Assembly: GCA_026261815.1 (NCBI GenBank)
Contig: JAMPIT010000230.1
Span: 41,624,501-41,688,500 of the forward strand
Source: Monarcha castaneiventris obscurior
Lineage: Eukaryota > Chordata > Aves > Passeriformes > Monarchidae
Direction of reading: 5' to 3'
Length of the DNA: 64,000 nt
Positions 52,301 to 64,000 of the stretch are shown here, piece by piece (within the stretch, counting starts at the first letter, position 1; each line of letters begins with the position of its first letter). Made by a program: the position numbers and the translations under genes. The notes beneath the pieces are model-generated. The model was given only the letters and a program-made list of their open reading frames with translations, had not been told where the DNA came from and did no database searches.

Positions 52301-53269
52301 CCAGTGTAGTACTGATGATTTTTATTCATGTAAAACCTCATTAACAAAAATTGCAAGCCAGATCATGACTGGGTATAAAACCGATATCTCAATGAGATAT
52401 AGCTGAGATATGGCAGACAGACTTTCTAATGTGGTGACTCAGAGACATCACATTAAACAGAGGACCCAATCCCAAATATCTCTTTAAAATGTGATAATGA
52501 AATAACACTTTTAACAGATTAAATGCTTGAATAATATAAAGAAACCATGTGATAGGATAGGGATGGAGAACACCTGCCAACTGCATCTGCCACAGCAAGA
52601 TATGACTTAGATATAGAGAGTTTTGGTTAAGTGTGAAGGATTTAATGTCTGATCAATTTTTATCCTTAGCAGAATGCAACTTCAAGCTATTCATCTCCTG
52701 GAACTGCTTCAAAACCAAGACCCAGTAAGTTTCTGGTACAAAAAAGATGATCATTTTCTACATCACTTACCCAGTTGAATTCTCTACTTTCACATTTAGC
52801 CTTATCCCAGGCTGTAAGCTAGTTACAAGACCCAGTTGTTCCCAAAGATGTTACCTCTGCTTCCATGTCAGCTCTACTGCCACTGCCATTAGGCATATAT
52901 ACTCCCCACTTCGTGGATTTCTCTTATATATACACACATTTAAATGTAAAGATAAGGAAAAAAAATCAGCTACTCACTGTTTCACCAAGCTGGTCTAACT
53001 GTGGGTCCTTCTTCTTTGTGAACGAACATTTATCTGAAAATAGGAAACAGCACTTCCTGTGATATATTGCAAAACGAGGGTAAGCTTCTTCTTCTCTGAA
53101 AAAGCGTGGTTTCCAGAGGTCAGAATTGGTGGATGAAGACTTTATGGCTGCCAACCCAGCCATATTCTGAACTACTCTATCTCTACAGGGTTAAGACTGG
53201 CTGATCAAATTCAATAAAATCCCATTCTTGAGTCAATCAGTATTTCTACCTGCTCTGGAAACTTCCAAT
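49341..53269. other. Intergenic, nothing recognised
   Basis: Anonymous sequence. The minus ORF 52966-53163 (65 codons) is followed by no recognisable second exon and has no known domain. I do not call it a gene. Confidence 0.5.
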
Positions 53270-55035
53270 TTCAATTTACTCTCTTCCAGTTTGAATCCAT
53301 TCCACCTTGTCCTGTCACTCCATGCCCTTGTAAAAAGTCCCTCTCCTTTCTTGGAGGCTCCCTTCAGGTACTAGAAGGATGCAATTAGGTCACCCTGAAG
53401 CCTTCTCTTTTCCAGGTTGAACAAACCCCATTTCCTCAGCCTTTTCTCACAGGAAAGGTGCTCCATCCCTCTAATTGTCTTGGTGGCCTTCTCTGGACTC
53501 GCTTCAACAGGTTGATGCCCTTCCTGTGCTGGGATCCCAGAGCTGGATGCAGCACTGCAGGTGGGGTCTCACCAGAGCAGAGGGGCAGAATCCCCTCCCT
53601 TGCCCTGCTGCCCACGCTGCTTTGGATGCAGCCCAGGATTTGCTTGGCTTTCTGGGCAGCAAGTGCACATTGCTGGGTCATGTCCAGCCTCTCATCCATC
53701 AGCAGCCCCAAGTCCTTCTCAGCAGGGCTGCTCTCAATCTGTTCATCCCCCAGCCTGTGCTGATACCAGGGGTTGCCCTAACGCAGGTGCAGCACCCTGC
53801 ATCTGGTCTTGTTAAACCCCATGAGATTCTCTTGGGCCCACTTCTCAGGCTTGTCCAGGCTCCCCAGATGGAATCCTGTCCTTCAGGTGTGTCAACAGCC
53901 CCACTCAGCTTGGTGTCATCTGCAAATTTGCTGAGGGTCCACTCAATCCCTTTGTCATTAATGAAGATGTTAAATAGCACTTGATCCCAGTACAGACCTC
54001 AGAGGGACACCACTTGTCACTGATGTCCATTGGCACTCCAAACCATTGACCACTTCCCTCCAGATAGTGATGCCTTTCCTGGTCTTAAAAATCAAGAGGC
54101 GAACACGGTTAGAAGGGGAAAAAGGGTTTTACCTTGGTATTTATTGTAAGGATCCTTAGGTGCACCACGAACAGGTCGAATACACCTCTGTGCACCCCAC
54201 CATCACCACTGCAAAGTCTCTTCTTCTAGATCTGGTCTTACATTCTAGGTCTTACTAATTAGCATATCTATCAAATATTCCCCAATGAGAGGCTCAAATG
54301 AGCCCCCCCTCCCAAGGAACCTTCTCTTGGATGGTTCTATCTTAGTTTACAAAATGTGTTCTGGAGAGGACCTTGGGATCTGGGCACCTTGGCACTTTAA
54401 CTACAAAGCTTCTAAAATGTTTAGTCTCTTAGCTTAACAAACAAGTCCAAGAATGTAGGCAAAAAGCACTAAGAATACACAAGTTGCAAAAAGGTATAAC
54501 AGGGGTATAAAAGAAAAGACAAAATTCATCATGGCATCAATAGCACTGTCCAACCACTTGCTAATCTATCTAACAATTCACCCACTGAATCCAGCCCATC
54601 TCTCTCCAGCTTAGAGAGAAGGATGTTGTGGGGTAAGTCCAGATAAACAGCACCCATAGCTCTTCCTTTGCCCTCTCTTGCAGTCCCTCCATCACAGGAG
54701 GCCACTGGGTTGGTCAGGCAGGTGAAGAAGCCCTTGGTGAAGCCGTGCTTCTGTCCTGAATCACCTCCCTGTCCTCCACGTGCCCTAGCACAGCTTCTAG
54801 GAGGATCTGTTCCATGTTCTTCCCAGGCACAGAGATGAGGCTGACAGGTTGGTTATTCCCTGGGTCCTCTTCTCTACTCTTTGTAAAGATGGGTACAATG
54901 TTTCCCTTTTTCCAGTCCCCTGGGATTTCACCTGACTGCCATGGCTTTTCAAATACCATGGCGAGGGGCTTGGCAACCACAGTCAACCAATTCGCTCAGG
55001 ACTCTGCAATGCATCTCACTGGGTCCTGTAGATCA
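53270..55035 (-). mobile_element. CR1 LINE with reverse-transcriptase remnants
   Basis: A longer CR1 copy, 3' end at the left, interrupted by the LTR at 54068-54539. On the minus strand, 54714-54986 encodes a stretch matching CR1 ORF2 (GDWKKGNIVPIF and [15 protein letters not shown]). The segment 53699-53980 carries the RT active-site region (FADDTKL). Frames are broken, so it is dead. Both the CR1 3' tip and the 5' part of ORF2 are missing. Confidence 0.9.
54068..54539 (-). mobile_element. Solo LTR (472 bp) with 7-bp inverted ends, inside CR1
   Basis: It starts TGATGCC and ends GGCATCA, a perfect 7-bp inverted repeat. It is flanked by ATAG on both sides (54064-54067 and 54540-54543), a 4-bp target duplication as seen with gammaretrovirus-like elements. 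On the minus strand an AATAAATACC poly(A) signal lies about 70 bp before the 3' end, fixing the orientation. No coding region remains. Confidence 0.85.
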
Positions 55036-58000
55036 TTATAAAACAGGACTGATGAATAATATGGCCACTTCTCTGCTCCCTATGGAGTATTTTTCAATTT
55101 TATAGCAAGACTACATTTTTCAAATTTGCACTCTTTTGGCAGCAGCTCTTGACCACTCTGCCTAAGACTGCAGGGTGTTTTCCTACAGTGTTCCTGAAAA
55201 GCTGTAAGAGTGGCTTGTGCTACAATTACAGCTGGAATTTTTCATTTCCTAAAAAAATTATATGGAGTTTCAATAAACCCAGGGATACATAACCTGATCA
55301 GACATGTTACAGGGAGTATGAAAGAGACTCATCAAGATATTTCAGAAAGAGTGCCTAAGCAAGGCTATAGGAAGAGGGATGTGATGGCTGAAATCACATA
55401 AAGGAGGGGGCTTCTGTAGATTTTGCTGTAAGTATAGACAGCAAAACATTGAACACTTTCAAGCCTGAGCAGAAAGTGCCTTCCCTATGGTGACACAGTG
55501 GTTAACAGGGAGACCCAAGCCTCATTTTCATTCTATACCTTCTGAGTTGCTGTCTGAATGTGAAATTCTTTTTACTGCTCAGGACATCTCTCCCTACTCA
55601 ATGTTCAGGATGCTTGCTCAGAAGTCTTGTTTGCATGTTTCATCTTTGGTGAACTACTATGCCTGGTAAAGAAATGAATTGGCTTTCAGGATCAAAAATC
55701 CTCCCTAAAGCACTTTATTTTCACTGCCTCATGAAAAACAAGGGTGTCACCTGGGGAAGGGGCTTATCTCAGCTCTCAAGGGAGAAACTGCTTTGGAATC
55801 CATTGTCCAGGGTCTCCATGTGGGTGTAATCTTCTGGGAGTGCCAGAGTTAATCCTTGACCTTTTCTCTCCCTGTCTTGTGAAACTGGGGCTTCCTTCTG
55901 CCTTGCTCAGGGTCTGTCTGGTGTCACCAAGCTCCCAACCAGTTCTAGGAAAGATCACAGGAGAAGTCTTCCTTGGAAGAGCTGTGTGCTATTTTCATAA
56001 CCTGGGGGGTAAGCAACAGTTTCGAGTTTGGCATAATGGGTTTGAGGGATCCTTGTGGGGGTGAATGAGTGACTCCCAACTGACCACTGTATTCTAACTT
56101 GAGGGAAAAAGCACAGTTTTGCACATATTGTTTGAAAAGAATTTTAATTCTTTGTGTCACCAATCTGGGTGCTTAGACTGAAGACAAGTGGACAGTGTTT
56201 TCAGGCTGCGTGAGCCCAAATTACTCTGGCCTTTGAAAATCAGGAATGGTCTCTTTCCAAAATGGTAATGAAAATAATCTGAAGCTGCTTCAAAAACTTT
56301 GAGCAAGATTAAAATACAGGAAAAAAAACCAGAAGACATAGTCAAAGGAAAAGAAACTTTTCATATTAGTCAATTAATTTTAGGCACCTGTGACTGCATT
56401 TTGAATTGTAGCTGAATTGTTACCATGTTATAGAGGACAGAGCCTGTTACAAAGGGCAGAACCCCCTGAAAATGCCTTTTTCAGCCGTGTTGGGACTCTG
56501 AAGAAATCCAGGGGTAAGTAATTGTGTTCGTTTGTCTAGAAAGCATGGCCTGTGAGAAGTGATTGGAAAAGGACTAGATGATTTCTGGAGAGCTCTCTCA
56601 GACTTCATTTTTATTATTTTACTCACAGTATTTTTCCTGTATGGGTTTAATGGGCTTTAGAAACATTAACTAATCCATGTAACTGCCTAGGAGATAAAAG
56701 CAGAGGAAGTAGTGGGAGAAAAGCCTCCCAAAGTCAGAGACATTGCCAGGAGAAGATTTCTTGCCGTGTAATATAAGGTTCTCCATCTCCATACAAAATT
56801 AGAACAAACAGTAAGAAAAGAGTAAATGAACTTCACCATGTTAATCCATTGAAATTCTACAAACAGGGAAGTACTGCTTGACCAAAGGGAAGAATCAAAA
56901 AAGAATGAAGAATTTCTGCAACAAAACCATCTTACTTCATCTGGGACTTTCTACACGCTGTCACAAGAGTACCACTGAGAGAACTAAAGCAGGGGAATCA
57001 AACCATGATGTGTTTCTATTACTCCATTAGCTGCTGAATGTAAGAGGGAATTAGCTTTTTGTGACAGTAACACAATGTTATGTGCACACCGAAGTCAGCC
57101 TATGGGGATACACTTAATGCACTGACAATTTTCTTTCTTTCTTGAAGAAGTATCTTTTCCTGTGGAGGGAGAGGGATAGCTGGAGACCGTTCAGTGCTGG
57201 CAAAAATATTGGTAAAATTAGCAGGCAGATTACTTAAATAGAAATGACTGGTCTTCAGCCGTATGCCAGTGAGACCATAACAAAGATAAATGATGGCCTT
57301 GCAGTTCTTCTTGTGTTCTAGGCTTTCCATGGAAGGAAAAATGCTGACTTCAGTCCCTGTGTCAAAACCTGTTCAAGAATTTCAGGTAAAGCAGGACAGC
57401 ATGAGGGAGGGTGCATACTGAAGGAGTTGCTTTCTCGTTGCTCCAGTGTGCTTCAGCACAGTAATCATGCAAGGGCACGGACCCTGCACACACCAGGTGT
57501 CCAAGTGCAAAGCCGTTCATTGCGCAGCCAGAATTCCCTAAATACCAGCACACACAGGATAAAACATCATACAAACAGGAAAGATGTTCACCACAGTGTC
57601 CCCCAAGCACCTGGGGTAATACACAGATATTTCCCAATACGGTAGTAGATAAACAATGCCCTATAAGGCCACAAACTACAATTATCACTTCCTATAGGTC
57701 CAACACTATCCACAAACTCACAACCTTCTCTTAGCCCATCCCTGGTGAGCTGGATGCCCTCCCAGGGTCACCTCCGGGCCCAGGAAAGAGGCTCTCTCTC
57801 CGGTCCTCAGGGCCTATCTCTTTACCACCACAGTGTGCTGCAACACTTCAGCCTGCCCTTTTATGATGGCATTGAATGAAGCAGACCTTTTGTGCTGAAA
57901 GAAGAATTAAATAAACATCTTAATGAGACCTATGCTGTGGACTCCTCTCGAGCACCCTCACCCACAACAGCCCTCATCAGACCTTTTGCCGACTGTCTTC

Positions 58001-61000
58001 AAGCTTACAGGGGTGGGCATGTGGCAACTTTGGTTGAGCACAAGGAGGAGAACAAAGCAGGCATTTGCAAGGTCTGTTAGTAGGTAATTCTTTCCTAGCT
58101 CCTTCGAACTGGAAGTTGTAGGCTGTAGGAATCATCTCTCCCACCCTTAGTTGGTAATTGGCCAGCTAATCTAAGGGCTCCCTCTCTAGTCAAGGGACAG
58201 AAGTAGGTATTTGCAGAGGGTGACAAAATATTTTAAGTTACTCCACCTTAGGTTGGAATGAATCAGCCTATGGAGGGAGCTCTCTTTAATGATATAAACA
58301 GCCTAGGCAGCAAGCTCAGGGTAGACAGCCAACCTGTGCATTGATGAAACTGTTTCAGGTAACCTGAATGAAATCTTCAGGGCTTTTGGTGGCAAGAAAC
58401 CATTTATTTTGGAAAAGCATCAAGTCAAATATTTTTGTTTTGCTGTTCTGGGGCTGAGTGGATTTTTAGCAGGTAAGCCTGATAATCCTGTCTACTTCCA
58501 TTGCTGAAGAGGAATAGACCTAAAGCAGATCTAAAGACTGGTCCAGGTGGTGAGCACCCAGAGGCAGGAACAGATTTGTTATGGCACTATGAAGATTGTA
58601 TTCTGCTTGTGCCCATGAAAACTGTGTGTGCCACCTATCATGGCACAGAAGTAAGGCTGCAAAGCCTGTCCTCCTCTTCCCCTACATCCTCATATCCATG
58701 CAGGTGTTCTAAAACTGTGTTTTAAGAGGGGTAAGAAGAAGATACATAAAAGTAAAACAGCTTCTGTGGATGGCTTATGCAAGTTGACTCATCAGCTGCT
58801 CAGGTGTCACAGTACTTCCTTAGAGCTTTAGGGCGCTTCACAGAGCCTTGGAGGAGTAAGACTTGACAACAGAGATGTGCATAAACTGGGGCTCCTACAT
58901 ATTCTTAAGATATACTGCATTACTCACAGAAGAATTGCAGAAGGACATATCAGTGCAATCTGCCCTTCACATTAACCTCTCTGTACAAACATGGTGGTGC
59001 TCAGTGCACCATCACAATGCTTGGTTCAGCTTGCAGAAGGCACCCTCCCAGCTGAGGGGCTGGTTATTTGGGGTTCTCTTTGCTGCACTTCACCACAGTG
59101 CAGGACCAGGCCCTCTTTAAAGTGCACTACCCAGACCCTTCTTGGGCTATTGAATTTTGCTTTTCCCTCATGATCATGTCTCTAGTTCTGTCAGGGTAAT
59201 ACCTGAGTCCTTCACTGACATTACAGTATTGGCCTTCTTACCACTTTTATGAGATGAAGCAACACATCTTATGTCCATTTTGCAAGCATCCACTAATTTG
59301 TGGAACTTGGTTTGTAAACTGTTTTTCTCTAAAGCAAAGCACTATGCTGGGGCAGGGTTCTCATCTGTTGTAGCTGCTGATTCTTGATCTTCATTGGAAC
59401 ATGAGGAACACAACAGCAGAGGCTAACTATGAAAATCTTAGTGTAAGTAGAAAGGGAAGGTGCTTAATTTGTGTGCTAGAATTCGTCACTTTAGGGTGGG
59501 CAGGATAGGATCAGCTCTAAGTGTCTAACTCCCTTGATGAAACTTGTGCCTGTCCTGTGATAAGATTGCAGATTCCAGTAGTATTTGTGGCACAAGACTT
59601 GGCATCTCTGAAAAGCAAATCTTCCCTGATTGTGCTTCTCAGGTATCTGCAGGACTGCTCAGTGAAACTGAACCCGAAAGACTCAAATGGCTTCAAATAG
59701 TCTTCAGTCTTCTCAGAGACTGGCCTTGCACTTCTGTGCACCTACCTAGGAGACCCTGCTCTATTTTTTAGAAAACTCCCCATGGAGAGTCCAGCAGCCT
59801 GAGGCCAGCTTGGTAGCCACACTACACCAAGTGACACACAAAATGAATCTGATCTTAGTCATCTTCTGACAAGTTTTATTTATGGGGTGGAGACACCACT
59901 TCCTTCATAACTTCTGTAGAGAGAATAGAAGAAAACACAGGGCCTCAGATAAGTCATCAAAACTTTTTCCACAGTCCACAGCAAACTAACCACACAGAGT
60001 CTGTAGTACTACAGGCTTCAAGCTCTTCCCCACCCTCAGCAAAAGAGGACGGCTTGGTATTTTCTGTACTGTGGTATGTTAAACTTCATTGCATCCTCTT
60101 TCTCTCTTTTTTTTTTTTATTTTAAGGCAGTACTAATTGCTATCTCATAATGGGAATGGAAGAGCTAGCTTACAGCTTTGTCACAAGGGAGGTATTTTAC
60201 ACCTGCTCTGTCACTTGAATGTTGTGGATAGGCTGTTTGTGCCACTGTGCGAAACAGTATCACTGTTAGCAAGAGTGATAGGAAGCCAAGTCTGTCTGTA
60301 TTTGTGAAGCTCTCAGATCCCATTGCAGGAGTTGTTTTACATTCAGCTCGTGCAAACTAGCTGGTCATTCTTCTTGGAAAGATTGTGTAAGTGTTAAGAT
60401 GCAAGCAAGCCTCAAGTAACTGATAAAAATAACTTCAGCTAAAAAGCTGTATGAGCAAGAGAATTTAAAAGAAATCTGGTACTTGTGCCTACGTTGTACT
60501 AAGATATGCTGACATAAAGGCCCACGTAAAGACTTATATGAATCTTAGCAAAAAAAATGCATTTTCAATGCCTAAAGTGCATTTGGTTTCACCTGAAATC
60601 TCAAAACCAAACTATCACTGGTGTGTTTGTTTGGGGAGTTAACCTTGTACACCGGTGCTCTGTTTTAACAAGACTTCATCAAGTCACACTATGTTTTTGA
60701 TACTATTGGATATTGGAGAAGTTCACTGTCTTACTGTTTTTCACACTATCCAGGGACCATTTCTTGTCTCCTAGCTGTTTTTATGTTAAATGCATTAAAC
60801 ATTAAATGCTTACACAGTGCTCACCACTGGCACTTCTGACTTCCCTCCCTCTATACATTTCACTGAAAACACTGTCAGGAAAGTCTAAGCCCCCCAAGCC
60901 TGTGGTTTTTTAACCTGAAATCAGGGAGCCTCTCCTGAGGTGTAGCCTAACGTTTTCTCTGCCTGAGAAAGAAGCTTAAAAATTAGGGCCAAAGGCTCTG

Positions 61001-64000
61001 GACATGAGCCACGACCTGGAGAAGCTGTGACAGAAAGCTGGGACAAGTGAAAACAGTTTTTCAGCTAGCTTGAGAATCAGTGTGAAGGAAGAGAACAGGA
61101 TGACCCACTAGGGGGAGAGCCAGACTGGCCAGCTGACACTGGAGTGCACTGAGATGGATGAGAGAGGACACCTGATTATCTTCTCCAAGAGAAGAAAATG
61201 AACTGCTGACAGAGAGAGAGCAAGCAGCTGGGCACAGAAGTCATCCAAGGGCCACCAGAGTGATGAGCAGACCTCAGATTTTCGGGTTCTTAAAGAAAGT
61301 TAAAGTTAGGCACACTTCATAACTTAATGGTGTTATTAGCTGTGGTTTTCAGCAGAAATTGCAAACCACAGAAAGTTTTGTATCTCACTTCTGGGTTGAT
61401 TTATTAATGCATTTGGGGTTTGCACTGGATAATGTATTTTGGTTATAATGTCTTTCTAATTAAGAAGGGCAAAACCCACACAAGGTATGAGGCAGAGGAT
61501 GGTGTGAGGTCTGTTACTCTAACCAAGGTTCTCATGTAAGGACTACAAATAGTTACTGCATGTGGCCAAAAATAAGAAATGTCATTGATTTTGGCTATTA
61601 CAACTATCCTTCTTTACAGTTTGAACTTAAATAAGAGAAGGAGGTAATACGTACTTCTTACCTGGATCTTTTTAACTCTGATGTCAAGCCCTAGGAAATA
61701 TTATGGAAATTCCCAGTGAATACTGTGTCCTGCCTCACTGAATTCAGTGGTGGACCTCAAACATGTGACAGAACCTGGCTTTAAAATGATTATCATACAC
61801 ACACCTGTGAAATCTCAGGCTTTCAGGGTGAGGCACATTCACTCTCTCACACCTGTTTTGGGTTTCCCCAAAGGGCTGCTGTACCTCATAAACTTGCAAT
61901 GGCACAACCCAGTCTGTCTACCAAAGTGTTCAGTGCTGCCTGGTTGACCTCATCTGTAGGGCAAATGGAATGCTCACGGTGGGCAGAAAGGAAACACTTT
62001 ACACAGAAACCAAGTGATTCCTTTTTAGTGTAACTGAACTTTTTAGCACTGTAATCCCACAATTGTTATTAGTCTGAATCTAAATATCTCAGAAGAAAAA
62101 AGGAAGACAAGAGGAAAAAATAACAAAGACATTAATATTTCTAAGCAGAAACAACAACAATAAAATATGATACTACTACTAATAATATGTCATCCAAAAC
62201 AATAAATAGTTACATTTGTTCAGTCAGCCAGTCCCTCATGAAATAGTCCCTCTGCACCTCTTGCTCTTTCCCTGCTTCTCAAGGCCTCTGCTGTCATACT
62301 CAGACTGTATTTCTCTGTGCTGCAGCATCATGTTAGAAAGAATAGCTACTTTTTACTACTATCTGTATAAAAACTGTGGCTGTGCCCCAAAAGGTAAGCA
62401 AAAGTAGGACAAATTTAATATAGCCACCTACTCAGAAGAGCTGCTGTTACAGATAAACCAAGCAAAACCAAAGCTTCGGGCAGGTCACAATGGGTTCTGA
62501 CAAAGCCAGGCTGGCAAACGTCAGCCCCGAGGCCTTGAACACTCAGCACAAAGCCAGAGACCTGGAAATAGCAATACCAACTCCGTGTTACTGGGTCACA
62601 AGGCTACTGAAGACACTTGGGAAACAGAGTCTCCATTTACAAGGTTACAGAAATCTCCCCCTTATCAGATTTCCCCTGTAACAAGAGGTAATTTTCAGTG
62701 AATATTTCACAAGACAATACCAAGGAGATACAGTAATTTTTGTCAAGAAATTTTGGTAATTTTGAGCTGGAGATAGGCTAGAAGAATTCACCAGCTTCTC
62801 TTTCCCTCACCAGCCTTCCCCACAGCGTGGAAGTGTCAGCCCCAGCTTTTGAGAGCCAACAACCTGACAGGTTGATATGGAGAAGCAAAGAGGTGTGCTG
62901 TAAGGAAAGGATTAGGGACGAATGAACAGACTTGTTCTCCAGCATTTTTACACTGGAAAAGAAACCAAGGTGCTAGAGACTCCTAAAACAGAGGAAGTAG
63001 TCCCTAGGATTGGGAAGTCTGTGCTAAGGGAAGTGATTCAGAGAAAAGAAAGAGAGGCAAGGAAACTGAAAGATCAAAAATACATTAGAGTGGGTTGAAA
63101 TTTCTAAGTTGGAGGCGACTAAAGCAACTCCTGGAATTATGAGCAGTGCCCAGGCATAACTTCATGTTTCCACCTTCTGCCAAGAGATGAGATGATCTTC
63201 CACCTTACAATTCCATCTTCTATCATACAACAGCTGTTACTGATATTTTTTTCCATATCATTTTTAGAGAACCTGTGCTTGGTTTTGTCACAAATATTCC
63301 ATCCTATCTGCAAACTTTGAGGGCTCTTCATGTCTTCCATGCCCCTGCTGTAACAGATTATTCATATCCATGTTCCTGAACTGCTGGAGAACCTGAAGGA
63401 CTCTCCAATAGCCAGTCCTAAGAACATTTTGGTGCACAGGTTGCAATAAGTGGAGAAATGTGTTCACATTGTGAAGTTACAGGTACATCTGATCTAGGTC
63501 CAGAACCAGCAGCCCTATGAGCTGATAGTCACAGCTCTCAGCTGCTGTTTATCCTGAGCACAGGATGGTTTTCTGACCTCACAGGTTTGTGTCTCTGAAG
63601 CAGACTGTCTGTCTGATGATAATGTAAAGGTGCCTGGGGCTGGCAGTGATGAGTTCCCTGGAAACCACTGCCCTCAGTATCTAATGGGCAGTAAAGAACA
63701 CCTGGTAGGGCTGTGAAGAAATTTTCCAGCTCTTTGGAGGCATATACTCATGGTGTCCAGACTCACTAAGATTAGATGGAGTAATTTAGAGGAAGTTTAT
63801 TGTGATTTTTTTTCTCAAAGCTGTATCATACTGAAGTATTGCAGGATTTCTGTCATTGTTTCAACACATGGGTTGATTCTCACTTGTCATACTGCTTAAG
63901 CATCTTAAATGAGAGCTAGTGAGAGATCTTGAAAAGGGTTAGATGAATGAAACTCCAGTACTTAGTCAGAAATCGACATCTGGTTTTCCCCCTAGAAGTG
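55036..64000. other. Intergenic, no gene recognised
   Basis: About 9 kb with only short scattered ORFs. Around 57360-57900 the minus strand shows a TATA-like CATAAAAGGG followed by a GC-richer stretch, which could be a degraded LTR, but no ends or duplication were found. Poly-T lies near 60108-60120. No gene of the neighbouring syntenic block could be identified. Confidence 0.45.

Noticed and set aside
52966..53163. 65-codon minus ORF starting MAGLAAIKSS
   Set aside because: No family recognised, and it sits close to a CR1 remnant. No second exon could be found, so there is too little to call it a gene.
53475..53984. 169-codon plus-strand ORF
   Set aside because: It is antisense to CR1 ORF2. 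The minus frames carry the reverse-transcriptase motifs.
57362..57900. Possible degraded LTR on the minus strand
   Set aside because: A TATA-like box and a GC-rich stretch are present, but there are no TG...CA ends, poly(A) order or target duplication that I can show.
1..64000. CRISPR arrays, operons, tRNA or rRNA genes, novel defence-type systems
   Set aside because: This is vertebrate nuclear DNA. No spaced direct repeats, tRNA cloverleaf or rRNA segment was found by eye.

Overview
The window is nuclear DNA from a bird. The evidence is a gene with short introns that follows vertebrate TOPBP1 codon for codon, many truncated CR1 retrotransposon pieces with typical avian 3' ends, and several avian-type retroviral solo LTRs with clean target-site duplications. 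Species cannot be fixed from the sequence. Nothing prokaryotic is present.

Region 1 (about 1-24.2 kb, minus strand) is a complete TOPBP1 gene. I placed 27 coding exons that join without a frame break into 1,518 codons plus stop. There is also a non-coding first exon in a TATA-less CpG island at about 23.7-24.2 kb. Every donor is GT except one GC donor. The introns hold two old CR1 pieces.

Region 2 (24.2-29.5 kb) is a nest of mobile elements against the TOPBP1 promoter: one CR1 broken by three later LTR-type pieces, then a second CR1 end and non-coding DNA.

Region 3 (29.5-48.3 kb) holds two intact, single-coding-exon CC chemokine receptors of the CCR2/CCR5 type. Both are on the minus strand, about 15.7 kb apart, and 356 residues long. 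From the start codon to extracellular loop 2, and through about 1.5 kb upstream, they are almost identical. From transmembrane segment 5 to the C-terminus they match at only about 65% of residues. This is the pattern of a recent gene-conversion tract laid over an older duplication. A 1,149-bp solo LTR with a 40-bp minisatellite lies between them.

Region 4 (48.3-64 kb) has no gene I can support. It contains a CR1 3' end, an LTR fragment, and a longer CR1 with reverse-transcriptase remnants that is interrupted by a solo LTR. The rest is anonymous intergenic DNA.

TOPBP1 (replication initiation and ATR checkpoint activation) and the chemokine receptors (leukocyte migration) are neighbours but not functional partners. 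I saw no undescribed system. The best leads are the receptor mosaic, the GC-AG intron and the nested insertions.
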